DNA from: Bacillus timonensis
GTDB taxonomy: Bacteria > Bacillota > Bacilli > Bacillales > Bacillaceae_L
Assembly (NCBI RefSeq): GCF_004799755.1
Contig: NZ_SLUB01000049.1
Coordinates: forward strand, 1-35,493
Length of the DNA stretch: 35,493 nucleotides
Reading direction: 5' to 3'
This document shows, one piece after another, positions 1 through 8,510 of this stretch. The number at the start of each line of letters is the position of its first letter. The stretch's first letter is position 1. The notes beneath the pieces are model-generated. The model was not told the origin of the DNA. It did not search any database and worked only from the letters and a program-made list of their open reading frames with translations. The position numbers and the translations under genes are program-made.

Positions 1-109
1 AAATTATACCATTCAATAGATCGCGGATCTAGTGATTATATTTAAAGTGCATAGTGTTTTAAAACAAAGAGGATTTAAAACATGGCCAAAGAATTAAATT
101 TTATTAACT

Positions 110-147
110 TAAAAATAAAAAAACAGAGTACCAATTACAGTACTCTG
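110..147 (-). terminator. Intrinsic terminator of the McrBC-like operon
   Basis: CAGAGTAC (124-131) and GTACTCTG (140-147) form a perfect 8-bp stem with an 8-nt loop. On the minus strand the stem is followed by a long T-rich tract (110-123). It lies about 50 bases after the stop of the nuclease gene, so it ends that operon. Confidence 0.85.
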
Positions 148-195
148 CTGGTTTGGCAATTATATAAAGTGGTCATCGATGCACTACTTTTTTTG

Positions 196-1512
196 TCATC
201 TAGCATCCAAATAATCTATAATCTGCACTTTATCATTTCCCCTATTAAGGTCAATTCTTAAATCTCCTTTCATGATTCCATCCCCATTAGCGACCTCCGT
301 AAACAACATCCCATTAACTTCAATATCTTGTTCTTCTAAGTAATTCCCCTCTCCATCCCTTACAAATTTCATATAATCCATTAACTCTCGCAACCCTGTA
401 ATCGCGTATTCCACCCTGGATGTATGCTTCACTTCCCCAATGACTACCTTTTTGAGTTCGTCTGATTGTTTATCAACGATCTCAACAATAATATCAGGTC
501 TACCACTCCAGAAGGTAGATGTATCAAAGCCTTGTCCAAAAACTTCACGTGCTATTTGTTCTGCATCAGCTGCGGAGGAAAGTTTCTTTTCGAGATATGG
601 ATGGTGAATTTGCATGACTTCTTCAGTTTTAATGTTGAATTGAATCCGACTGGAACCGGTTGAATCATGATAAATCTTATACACAAATTCCTCATCCATC
701 CACTCTGCCACAAGATTATGTTTGTTGCGCCCATCCATTACCTGTAGCTGTGCATTTTTCGAATTTTCTTGGATGATTTTTATCACCCAATAGAGTTCAA
801 ATAACACATCTTCTTCTTGTGGCATGATAAAGGTTTCTTTTAGCAACTCCACTACATCTTCTTTATCAAGGTTCCCTTCCATGATGCTACGATAGCAGAA
901 TAAAATTTGTCCCGCTCTCTGGTATAAGGGATTTCGATGTTTCATTGTATCGATGATCATTCTGGTTGTTACTTTTTCTTGATGCATTTGGATTCGTGAT
1001 AAATAGATATTTTTATGTAGCATATGGCTAATGATGTCTTTTAACGAAGCCCAATCTTCAAACCAGGTGTACTTTTTATAATATTCGGTATCCATTTTCA
1101 CAAATAAAATCTCATATAGGACCTTAAGCACTTCAAGTAGTACTAGGTTCTCTTTTATTGCGTATTCACGACTTCGTTCCACAACCGAATAGATTGTCTT
1201 ATCCGTTGCATTGATGCGAAGGCGTTCCTTGATTGTATTTGGCCAAGTGATTTGTCCGCGAACTTGTCCATGGTTCGTTTCCTGCTGCATTTTTGTGGAT
1301 GTTTTTAGACGCCGAATTAACAATGGCAACTCTCTTACAAATTGTTTAACCTCTTCTTTTAATAAAAAATGAAGGTTCAATAGATGATCTAATTGCTCAA
1401 TTTGTAAATCCGTCTTTTGGATAAATGAGTTCAAGCCGACCTTACCCGATTTTAAATAGATAACAAGGAAATCACTTATTTCCTCTATTAGCTGTTCCGC
1501 ATTTCGTTTCAT
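196..1512 (-). CDS. McrC-like PD-(D/E)XK nuclease subunit
   Basis: This 438-residue protein is the probable nuclease half of a McrBC-type (type IV) restriction system, which cuts DNA carrying foreign modified bases when driven by its partner motor. The C-terminal third carries a PD-(D/E)XK core: an RPDI segment with Asp near residue 338, then a strand with GEVKHT (Glu near 358, Lys near 360). The N-terminal 300 residues are mostly helical and charged and I do not recognise a subfamily. The open frame can begin at a GTG at 1521 directly after the ATPase stop codon. I prefer the ATG at 1512, because AGGTG sits six bases before it and overlaps the upstream gene's stop, which implies translational coupling. 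The motifs make the nuclease role fairly sure. The DNA substrate is unknown. Confidence 0.8.
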   Translation of the reverse strand: MKRNAEQLIEEISDFLVIYLKSGKVGLNSFIQKTDLQIEQLDHLLNLHFLLKEEVKQFVRELPLLIRRLKTSTKMQQETNHGQVRGQITWPNTIKERLRINATDKTIYSVVERSREYAIKENLVLLEVLKVLYEILFVKMDTEYYKKYTWFEDWASLKDIISHMLHKNIYLSRIQMHQEKVTTRMIIDTMKHRNPLYQRAGQILFCYRSIMEGNLDKEDVVELLKETFIMPQEEDVLFELYWVIKIIQENSKNAQLQVMDGRNKHNLVAEWMDEEFVYKIYHDSTGSSRIQFNIKTEEVMQIHHPYLEKKLSSAADAEQIAREVFGQGFDTSTFWSGRPDIIVEIVDKQSDELKKVVIGEVKHTSRVEYAITGLRELMDYMKFVRDGEGNYLEEQDIEVNGMLFTEVANGDGIMKGDLRIDLNRGNDKVQIIDYLDAR

Positions 1513-1521
1513 AAGTGACAC

Positions 1522-4371
1522 CTACAAATAGAAAAAGTCTTCTGCAAAACTCAATAGTTGCTGTGTATTAATTTCTTGAATTGGTGAAAGCTTTTCGATA
1601 AAACCTCGGATGTCACTATCCATCAGCCCCTCGAATTGAGGTAAAACATAGAGGATAATAGCCGAAGTGAAATCCCCATCTTCCACTGTGTATTTTGCAA
1701 TATCTTCAATAATGGCCGGACCAATTTTTCGATAGTGATTGATTTGTTTCCAAATAAAAGTAAGCGTCTCTGAAAAATCGTATTCAACGATACTCCACTT
1801 ATCTAAGTACTCATTCACTAGATTTACCGTAATATCCTTTGGTACTCCAATCGGAATAAATGCAAATCGTCGCATAAAGGCATAACTCATTTCATAAAGT
1901 GACGCTTTATCCATCGTATTGATTGTTCCAATTAATCGCCAGTCATTAGGAATAATGTATTCATAATCATTTGGGACAACTGTTTCGTCGTCACCTTGCG
2001 GGCGAAGCAACACAGGGTTTCCACTTTGAGACTGAAAGTTAAGAGTCACTGGGTCGCCAGTTAGTGCGGAGAATAAGGCACCAAACGCTTTATCGATATC
2101 CGCCCGATTCATTTCATCAATGATTAACCATTTATTAATGGGCGCATTTGTCTTCTCGTCTTTAAAACAATCCAAGAAGATGCCAGGATGAAAGGACAAT
2201 GTGCCGTCGCTGTTTGGTCGATATCCCCCAATTGTTTCATAGGTTGACCATTCTGATGTAGCAGTCACCAGTTTAGGAGACACATCGAGTGAATGACAAA
2301 TTTCTTTTGCCAATTTTGATTTCCCCGTACCTGGTGGTCCTGTAAAAATAATATGTTTGCCATTTTTCAATGCTGTTTTTACTTGTCGTAGAATCAACTG
2401 TTTTTCTTCAAAATGAAGATTATGAACCTCGATATCTTGATCAAATTCTACTGTTGGTATTTCTACATATTCTTGATTTTGAATTTGTATTTTAGGTGCT
2501 TGATGCACGCCGTTTTTGAATACTTTACTACGTACATTCTTATCGAATATTGCTTGCTCCAAAGATGGAACATTGTATTTTCGAAAAGGTGATCGAAGAT
2601 AGGTAGCAAATCGGTCTCTTATTATAGTTACTGTTCGATCAAGAATCGATTGCAAATGTTCACTCTCAATAAAATCTTCAAATGGAAGATAAGTTAAGGC
2701 AATCTGTGTTTCATGTTCTTTTTGGGTAAATAATTGTCGCTTGTATGATGTATCACTTACTTCATCTTCTATAAGAGTTACAACTGTCATTAGTTTGTTT
2801 TCATTATCACGATAAAAACCTACTAAAAGCCAATTGCAAAAATCAATATGAAACTTCTGTTTTGAAGTTAATGTAACAGCAATCCGCTCGTCTCCTGCCT
2901 CGTATATGTCTAACTTGTTTAACAGTTTCTGAGCCACATCAAATGCTTGCTCAGCCTGTGAGACGGAATCAAAAATTTGGCTTAACGATGAATGCAGGTT
3001 ATCTTGTTCTGGAAGGTCTGTTTCTTCTACAGCATCTAAAGTAATACGATTTCCTTCTATAAATTCATCTGCAACTTCAAGGAATTTCTGTTTCATTTTT
3101 TCATACGTAAATTCATCTTCAATATCTGAAATAGATTCAATGTCTCTCATTCCTCTTTTCGGATGTGACGATCCAAAGTGGAGCCCATAATCAACCCCGT
3201 TTTCATCTATTTCTAAGAAGAATTGTGCGGCTACTTTGTGATTTTCCATTTTTTCAGGAAAGACCGCCATCCAACAGCCTGTCCCACCTAAATTCCGACT
3301 TCCGTTAAAATCAAAAATTACTTTATCCTTCGTAAAATCAATTCCCTTAAACTCATCGATATTCCGGATGGCTCGATGGATGGTAATCAATTGATACGTC
3401 ACAATATCCTTAATGGATTGGTAATAGATTTGAAATAAGATGCTGAAGTTATTCCACGTATGAAGGATGTTCTTCTCATATTCATCTTTTACTTGAGATT
3501 TATATTTTTCAAGGTCTTCTATATCAAGTCGTTTTTCTTCAATATACTGTTCAAGTAGCAGAAACCGAATTTTATTGACCTTTTCAAAATTGCGGTAAAA
3601 CTCTCTCCGCTCTTTTAATTTGTCTTCTGGAAGCAACTTAATGGCCTCTAAAAAATCCACATCATGATCCGAGAATGCCTTCATTTTCTTTGCTACTGAA
3701 TGAATATAGGAAACGGCACTTTCCACCATTAATTCATCATATTGAGTCAGACAAAAGAAGAAATCTTGGATATCTAACATATGTACATAGTGTCCCTTGC
3801 TTGCTAATACTTCTTGTGCGGATAAACAAAGCTGATAATAATAGGCATAGTTTTCGCTGATCGAACCTAACTTTTTGTCAATCCCAAAAATACGTTTGAT
3901 TTCTTTAAAAACTTCTTCTTTATATAACGGATATTTTTGAGAATCATACGCTGCTAAAAGATATCCAAACAGTGGGGCACCTAATTTAAGCTGTGACTTA
4001 TACTCTTTTCCTTTTTCATAAAACGTCTTTATTCGTTCAGACAATGGAGCAACCTCATCTGTAAACAGCTGAACGAAAAGCTCAGCTACTTCAGTCGGTC
4101 GGGCAGTCGCATAATCCACTAAATCAGCTGTATTGCTCCAATGAACAAAACTCCCAGATTGTGGGTTACTGGACTGTAGCTTTTTTGTGATTTCAACAAT
4201 GGTTTCTTCATTTATAGACGTTTCTGCAAAAACCGTATTTAATTCAGATAAGATTTCATACTTATAGGTTTCATCATATTTATCTGTTCGTTTGAATCGT
4301 AGGAAGCGATTGAAGGCAATAGTTATGTATTCTGAGTTATCGATTACTTGTTTTACTTTGGTAAATTGCAT
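1522..4371 (-). CDS. McrB-like AAA+ NTPase of a type IV restriction module
   Basis: A large (949-residue) motor subunit, probably moving on or gating access to modified DNA. Near residue 676 is a Walker A (GPPGTGKS). Near 752 is the Walker B with the McrB-type DEMNRA signature, and near 817 an NTMD sensor segment, so the AAA+ domain fills the last third. The first 600 residues should hold target recognition. A Gly/Trp-rich stretch around residues 355-410 (GTGCWMAVFPEK, then YGLHFGSSHP) is reminiscent of small modified-base-binding folds, but I cannot name the domain. E. coli McrB is about 460 residues, so this is twice as long. The open frame extends to an ATG at 4392. The ATG at 4371 is preferred because AGAGAGG lies eight bases upstream. 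The nuclease gene follows without a gap. Confidence 0.85.
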   Translation of the reverse strand: MQFTKVKQVIDNSEYITIAFNRFLRFKRTDKYDETYKYEILSELNTVFAETSINEETIVEITKKLQSSNPQSGSFVHWSNTADLVDYATARPTEVAELFVQLFTDEVAPLSERIKTFYEKGKEYKSQLKLGAPLFGYLLAAYDSQKYPLYKEEVFKEIKRIFGIDKKLGSISENYAYYYQLCLSAQEVLASKGHYVHMLDIQDFFFCLTQYDELMVESAVSYIHSVAKKMKAFSDHDVDFLEAIKLLPEDKLKERREFYRNFEKVNKIRFLLLEQYIEEKRLDIEDLEKYKSQVKDEYEKNILHTWNNFSILFQIYYQSIKDIVTYQLITIHRAIRNIDEFKGIDFTKDKVIFDFNGSRNLGGTGCWMAVFPEKMENHKVAAQFFLEIDENGVDYGLHFGSSHPKRGMRDIESISDIEDEFTYEKMKQKFLEVADEFIEGNRITLDAVEETDLPEQDNLHSSLSQIFDSVSQAEQAFDVAQKLLNKLDIYEAGDERIAVTLTSKQKFHIDFCNWLLVGFYRDNENKLMTVVTLIEDEVSDTSYKRQLFTQKEHETQIALTYLPFEDFIESEHLQSILDRTVTIIRDRFATYLRSPFRKYNVPSLEQAIFDKNVRSKVFKNGVHQAPKIQIQNQEYVEIPTVEFDQDIEVHNLHFEEKQLILRQVKTALKNGKHIIFTGPPGTGKSKLAKEICHSLDVSPKLVTATSEWSTYETIGGYRPNSDGTLSFHPGIFLDCFKDEKTNAPINKWLIIDEMNRADIDKAFGALFSALTGDPVTLNFQSQSGNPVLLRPQGDDETVVPNDYEYIIPNDWRLIGTINTMDKASLYEMSYAFMRRFAFIPIGVPKDITVNLVNEYLDKWSIVEYDFSETLTFIWKQINHYRKIGPAIIEDIAKYTVEDGDFTSAIILYVLPQFEGLMDSDIRGFIEKLSPIQEINTQQLLSFAEDFFYL

Positions 4372-4633
4372 CTTTGTTTCCTCTCTTCTCATCTTTGTTA
4401 CATTTTGGTATTGTTTCCAAAAGCTTTATTTTCATAGGTAAAGATCTTCATTGAATTGATTCGTACTTTTACAACATTCGACAAAAAGGGAAATATATCC
4501 TTTTAAATATGTTACTTTTACTTGTTGTATTTTTTAACACCGGCACCTAAAGCGAAACAAATCGTATCTTACCTTCAGGTGTTTCCCGTTTTAGATTTAG
4601 GTAACTGTCACTTCTCCCTTACAAGATTTCATA

Positions 4634-4707
4634 CAATAGCCCCATTCAAAACAAGCCCTTTTACCTACTTAACTTTTGGTAAAATAAAGAAATGAAAGGG
4701 GCTATTG
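4634..4707. repeat. 14-bp inverted repeat around the promoter and RBS of the next gene
   Basis: CAATAGCCCCATTC at 4634-4647 is matched by the reverse complement of GAAAGGGGCTATTG at 4694-4707 (13 of 14 positions), with 46 bases between. The right arm contains the AAGGGG ribosome binding site of the gene at 4712. An extended -10 (TGGTAAAAT, 4677-4685) lies between the arms. The rest of the 4372-4711 gap is AT-rich and shows no gene; it must also hold the minus-strand promoter of the McrBC-like operon, which I could not place. Confidence 0.6.
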
Positions 4708-4711
4708 GTGG

Positions 4712-5854
4712 ATGGAATTACAAACAAAGGATAATCGAAACTTTACGAATCAACTTCCTAAGTGGGCCATTGGGTGCCATTTTGGGTTGATTTCCATTTT
4801 CTTTTTACTTGGAATTGTATTATTTGTTTTTGGTGTAAATGAGCTTTCTGAGATGGGATTGGGTTTCTCCCTTCTGCTATTTGCGATAGGTGCTGTCTCT
4901 CTTGGTTTTTCATGGTTCAGTTATAAAAATGTACGAAAATACCTAGACATTATATTTAACATACAGCTAGGCGAAAACGGCTATGACTCCTATACGAGGG
5001 ACAAAAAGAAAAATGAAGAGGAACACATTTTTCTTCCGTACGAAAAGATAAAATATGTGTTAATCGGCATGGATTATCGATTAAAGGCAAAGTCCAAGAT
5101 TCATAGTGGAGAGAATTATCAGATGAGGACGAAGTTTGTTCCTGTGAGGTCAGCAAAAGTCATCATTTACGGAGTCGATGCCAATAATCAAGTAAAGGTT
5201 ACTAGCTTTCCTCATGCGGATCAGCAATCCCTTTTTGATTGGATTGACGTTTTCCAAAAGAATGGGGTTGAAATTCTTCATACGGATAAAGCGTTAACCG
5301 CTACACCGAGACATCCTGATGTACTTGAGTCCATTCCAAAGAAGCGGTTTGATGGAACTCTTTCTTTCGTTATGGGTTCGGAAGCGGACGGTTTGGATAA
5401 CATCTTTTTAACAGAGAAACAACAAGAAGTTCTAGAGGAAAAGAATAAAAAGAACCGGAAGAACGGTTTTTTATTTACCGCCCTTCTCTCCTTTTTACAG
5501 CTCTTTATGGTTTGTTTCTGGTTTCCGCATTGGGACATCGTAGAAGATTCCTTCGGTGACAATTCAGGTGAATTCTTCGCACTTTTTTTCACCGTTCTTT
5601 TGCAGTTTTTTATCTATTTAAAAATGGGTCGGGTTAAATGGTTTGAACCGATACGAGATATGTTCATCCTTTGTATTGGTATATTACTTGGGGTTCTAGT
5701 TTCGCCAGATGAGCGAACAACATTTCCTCAGGCTGTTCAGAGTTATGCCATTATGACGATCGGAGCGTTTTTGTTTTTGTATTATGGCATGAAAGTTTAT
5801 TCTTGGTTTCAAAGATTATGGAAAACGAACAAAAGAGAAGATACACATTTTTAG
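4712..5854 (+). CDS. Multi-pass membrane protein with a soluble central domain, unknown function
   Basis: A 380-residue membrane protein. Two hydrophobic segments lie at about 18-40 and 50-70. They are followed by a soluble stretch of about 170 residues with alternating strands (for example FLPYEKIKYVLIGMDYR and SAKVIIYGVD) that resembles bacterial PH-like domains found behind paired N-terminal helices. Four more hydrophobic segments follow near 250-268, 287-306, 312-330 and 345-365. A Lys/Glu-rich linker (about 238-250) precedes the last block. The ATG at 4712 follows AAGGGG by ten bases. An intrinsic terminator directly follows, so the gene is a single-gene unit. No enzymatic motif is visible and the function is unknown. 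The PH-like reading is inference from the pattern. Confidence 0.7.
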   Translation: MELQTKDNRNFTNQLPKWAIGCHFGLISIFFLLGIVLFVFGVNELSEMGLGFSLLLFAIGAVSLGFSWFSYKNVRKYLDIIFNIQLGENGYDSYTRDKKKNEEEHIFLPYEKIKYVLIGMDYRLKAKSKIHSGENYQMRTKFVPVRSAKVIIYGVDANNQVKVTSFPHADQQSLFDWIDVFQKNGVEILHTDKALTATPRHPDVLESIPKKRFDGTLSFVMGSEADGLDNIFLTEKQQEVLEEKNKKNRKNGFLFTALLSFLQLFMVCFWFPHWDIVEDSFGDNSGEFFALFFTVLLQFFIYLKMGRVKWFEPIRDMFILCIGILLGVLVSPDERTTFPQAVQSYAIMTIGAFLFLYYGMKVYSWFQRLWKTNKREDTHF

Positions 5855-5860
5855 ACGATT

Positions 5861-5895
5861 AGAGGAAGGATCTACCCTTCCTCTTTGCTCTTTTT
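5861..5895 (+). terminator. Intrinsic terminator
   Basis: AGAGGAAGG (5861-5869) pairs with CCTTCCTCT (5876-5884) around a 6-nt loop, followed by a T-rich run to 5895. It closes the membrane-protein gene. The other strand has no T tract, so it works in one direction only. Confidence 0.85.
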
Positions 5896-5908
5896 CAGGA
5901 TAAGGCCG

Positions 5909-6862
5909 TTAGATACAGGATTTGTATTCAGTCATAATGTTGTGGATGATTGTTTTGACAGGAAGGATTCCGTTGATTTCATGCACTCTTGCTCCCGCAA
6001 ATACTAGACCATTCTCACAATCCCCATTCATTGATGTAATCATTGAATCCATTGTACAAAAGCGATAAGAGCAATCTTTCAGACAATCAATACACTTCTT
6101 GATTTTTACTTTTTTATTATCTGATATTAATTCTGTAAAATGATTCTTTATTGCACGTCCTTCCAATCCAACGGTTGTTTTGACCATAACTGTGTCTTCT
6201 TTCTTCGCTTGTACATATTTTTCCTTAAACGTTAATGGCGCATCACATTCGTTACTAGCAACAAATCTTGTTCCCATTTGTACTCCGGAAGCCCCTACTT
6301 GAATGGCACGAGCGAGATCTTCTCCAGTCATAATCCCTCCAGCAGCAATTACGGGAATCTTAACGGCTTCTACTACCTCTGGCAAAATATCGAACAATGG
6401 TCTTTCGGTACCTAGGTGCCCACCGGCTTCATTGCCTTCTACAACAACGGCAGACGCTCCCAAACGTTCAGATATTTTTGCAAGCCGTGCTGAGGACACA
6501 ATTGAGATAACCGGTATTCCAGCTTCTCTGCCCCAACTATACATATCTCTTGATATACCAGCACCTGAAATAATGAAATCAACTTTTTCCTCTATAGCTA
6601 CTTTCATTTTTTCAGCAAAATCATTCATCGCAAAAAGTACATTCACTCCTATATATCCGCCATCCTGAATCGATTCTTTCGCCTTTCTTATGTGATATCG
6701 CAATTCAGCAAAACTAATTCCAGTGCCCGAAATAATTCCAATACCGCCAGCATTTGCAACAGCAGAAGCAAGTCCGCTTAAAGAAATACCTACTCCCATA
6801 CCACCTTGCATAATTGGAACCTTTAGTGCCATATGACCTATTTTTAATTGTGGAAAGTTCAA
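5909..6862 (-). CDS. Nitronate monooxygenase / FabK-family FMN enzyme with Cys-rich tail
   Basis: A TIM-barrel flavoenzyme of the nitronate monooxygenase (2-nitropropane dioxygenase) and FabK family, which oxidises nitronates or reduces enoyl-ACP using FMN. Visible marks are the N-terminal PIMQGGMGVG stretch, the central GNEAGGHLG motif carrying the usual catalytic His, AAGGIMTGEDLARAIQVGASGVQMGTRF split over the phosphate-binding loop, and a Cys cluster (C-x2-C-x3-C-x4-C) about 50 residues before the end. The cluster is typical of one anaerobe-like subgroup and could bind a metal. The frame opens at an ATG at 6880. The TTG at 6862 gives a start (MNFPQLKIG) matching the family and has GGGGT upstream, so I chose it. 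FabK activity cannot be excluded. The neighbours give no pathway clue. Confidence 0.85.
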   Translation of the reverse strand: MNFPQLKIGHMALKVPIMQGGMGVGISLSGLASAVANAGGIGIISGTGISFAELRYHIRKAKESIQDGGYIGVNVLFAMNDFAEKMKVAIEEKVDFIISGAGISRDMYSWGREAGIPVISIVSSARLAKISERLGASAVVVEGNEAGGHLGTERPLFDILPEVVEAVKIPVIAAGGIMTGEDLARAIQVGASGVQMGTRFVASNECDAPLTFKEKYVQAKKEDTVMVKTTVGLEGRAIKNHFTELISDNKKVKIKKCIDCLKDCSYRFCTMDSMITSMNGDCENGLVFAGARVHEINGILPVKTIIHNIMTEYKSCI

Positions 6863-6889
6863 AAGAATACCCCATTTCATTTATTTTTG

Positions 6890-6985
6890 TTATCGTTCAA
6901 GCTTATTGTAACGACTGGATATCAAATGAATAGTTACAAATATAATACCTAGTCCTAAAAGGAGACCATAATTTTGATGTTGTCA
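6890..6985 (-). pseudogene. Possible remnant of a small membrane protein gene
   Basis: Upstream of the flavoenzyme, a minus-strand frame without a usable start reads QHQNYGLLLGLGIIFVTIHL and ends in a polar tail and TAA at 6890-6892. It looks like the C-terminal membrane helix of a lost small protein, preceded by an in-frame stop. The stretch is short and the call is weak. Confidence 0.25.
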
Positions 6986-7020
6986 CAAAAGATTCAAGAA
7001 TCGATTCAATTATAGGGTCG

Positions 7021-7033
7021 GAGGGACAGGTCC
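7021..7033. repeat. GGGACAGGTCC-type dispersed repeat, copy 1
   Basis: GAGGGACAGGTCC matches the core of the copies at 32982-33010 and 35276-35295. It is a short, probably degenerate member. The surrounding 6893-7090 stretch has no other feature I can support. Confidence 0.4.
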
Positions 7034-7090
7034 TTGTTTGGATATGGTCATCCTTTCCCTTGGGAATTCACACCATGATGACCGAATCCC

Positions 7091-7178
7091 TTCCACAAAA
7101 AAATCACAGGCTTCTCACCTGTGATTTTTCTTTTATCATTAATACTTCAACCCATTGCGCAAGTTTATAAAAATTGCC
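7091..7178 (-). pseudogene. Relic of a GH3 glycosidase 3'-end with its terminator
   Basis: About 85 bases closely match 13345-13434, which is the end of the GH3 gene plus its terminator. Read on the minus strand, the relic encodes GN-YKL followed by a frame-broken version of the LGHGLKY tail, then an AT-rich gap and the same hairpin stem. Upstream of the GGC AAT codons (beyond about 7178) the similarity stops. The adjoining bases to 7276 hold no recognisable gene. I infer a decayed duplicate or a deleted paralogue of the glycosidase. Confidence 0.6.
7097..7129. terminator. Bidirectional intrinsic terminator
   Basis: AAAAATCACAGG and CCTGTGATTTTT flank a 7-nt loop (7111-7117). There are A-rich and T-rich tails on both sides, so it can act in either direction. 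The same stem recurs near 12380 and 13355. Confidence 0.75.
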
Positions 7179-7276
7179 CAATGGCTTGATCCCCAACACA
7201 ATTACGTACACGCCAATTTAATGAAACCCTAAAAATTAAAGTTAAGCCTTTTCGATTTCAACCTAATTAACGATGG

Positions 7277-8236
7277 TCATTCCGAAACAAAGGAATAAGT
7301 AATCCAATCGCTTGATTCAGTGCGAAACGTTATAGTGCAATCCTTATCTAAATCAGCAACTTCATAATAAAATGGAGAAATTTCCTTCAACCCTTCTCCA
7401 GCAAAATACACATCCAAGTCTTCGCCAATATCCTCACGTATAAGAGCAATGGTGTCTCCAATTTTTGCAGGAATGACTGAATTATTTTCAACATTTGAGG
7501 TATATGTGCTTTCATAATCCATATTATCCCGGAAGGAATAGCGTATAGTATGAGTTACTTCTCCATCAATTTTAGGATTTTTAAGTAACGTGCGATGATC
7601 AAAATCATTTGTTTTCCAGGTAAACCGCTCTTTTAATGTAACCCCATCAAATTCAATTGTTTTTTTGTCATCAAGGACAGAAATTCCAGAATAAACGTGT
7701 TCTGCAGCTAATCGTTTAAAGTAAAAATCTTTACTATCCTTATCATATAAAAGGACAGCAACCCAATCCGGAGACCCAGAACCTCCCGCGTTTAGCCTAA
7801 AAACAGGTTGTTCTAATTTGTTATCAAAGACAGAGAGCCTTCCTATTGGCTCAATGTAATGATATTCACCTACTTCTTCTTCATTTAAAATAATCTCCCA
7901 TTCTTTAAATGAAGGATTATACTGACTTACAACTATTTTGGACTGTAAAGAGGTGTTTTCATCATTCAGTGAATAAGCGACAAGAACTTCAGGCTGATTT
8001 TTTCCTGTTAAAGACACAACTTCGATTTCGGCATTCTGGGCATCACTTGGGATATAAGACTCAATACCACTTTCCTTTATAATGGCATTTGGGTCAATTT
8101 TTATAGCTTGTTGTTCTTGTTTTGTTGCAGGTGCTTTAGGACTCTCTTCTTTTTCAGATAAATTGTCGTTGGAACAACCACTCAAAATCATAAATACAAA
8201 ACCAGACAGAAGAAAGAGCCAATTAAAACGATACAT
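7277..8236 (-). CDS. Predicted lipoprotein, unknown function
   Basis: A 319-residue exported protein with a type II signal peptide: positively charged start, hydrophobic core and the lipobox LSGC with Cys at 21. A Ser/Glu/Lys-rich linker (about 22-45) would tether a soluble, strand-rich domain to the outer face of the membrane. The domain has no catalytic motif I can recognise. Segments such as EVEVVSLTGKNQPEVLVAYSL resemble repeat-containing proteins that read out bulk stress or wall state, but I do not assign a family. The ATG has only a weak ribosome binding site. An unusual hairpin with a strong Shine-Dalgarno and a 4-codon frame lies about 70-110 bases upstream and may bear on expression. 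Confidence 0.75.
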   Translation of the reverse strand: MYRFNWLFLLSGFVFMILSGCSNDNLSEKEESPKAPATKQEQQAIKIDPNAIIKESGIESYIPSDAQNAEIEVVSLTGKNQPEVLVAYSLNDENTSLQSKIVVSQYNPSFKEWEIILNEEEVGEYHYIEPIGRLSVFDNKLEQPVFRLNAGGSGSPDWVAVLLYDKDSKDFYFKRLAAEHVYSGISVLDDKKTIEFDGVTLKERFTWKTNDFDHRTLLKNPKIDGEVTHTIRYSFRDNMDYESTYTSNVENNSVIPAKIGDTIALIREDIGEDLDVYFAGEGLKEISPFYYEVADLDKDCTITFRTESSDWITYSFVSE

Positions 8237-8304
8237 CTACATTCGCTCACTTTCTAGCGTATTCACACAAAACTTCAGACAGTCTTTTTTCAATTAGGTA
8301 AAAC

Positions 8305-8342
8305 TCATAATAATACCTCCTTCCAAAGAGTAGGGAAGGAGG
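8305..8342 (-). promoter_or_regulatory. Hairpin sequestering a perfect Shine-Dalgarno before a 4-codon ORF
   Basis: On the minus strand, CCTCCTTCC (8342-8334) pairs with GGAAGGAGG (8324-8316) over a 9-nt loop. The second arm plus the following T is a near-ideal ribosome binding site, six bases before ATG-AGT-TTT-ACC-TAA (ATG at 8307). It could be a leader peptide controlling the lipoprotein gene at 8236, or a weak terminator behind nadR, since a T-rich but interrupted tail follows. The remaining gap up to 8510 shows nothing else. Confidence 0.45.
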
Positions 8343-8510
8343 ATCTAAATTATTTTTTTCGTTACTTGGGTAATATCCCACAAGGACTTGGAATTATTCT
8401 TATTTGGTAATTATCCTCACTGGAACAACACTATTTATAAATAGACAAATTTCAATGTCTTCCTTGTTCGGATTCACTTCAGGTCTCATTAAATCCATCT
8501 AAAAATTTTT

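Noticed and set aside
82-260. Plus-strand frame MAKELNFINLKIKK... with an AAAGAGG site upstream.
   Set aside because: It runs through the McrBC terminator hairpin and into the antisense of the nuclease gene, and the encoded sequence looks random.
5278-5592. 104-codon minus-strand frame inside the membrane protein gene.
   Set aside because: It is Lys/Ser/Phe-rich antisense of a real gene, without ribosome binding site or family resemblance.
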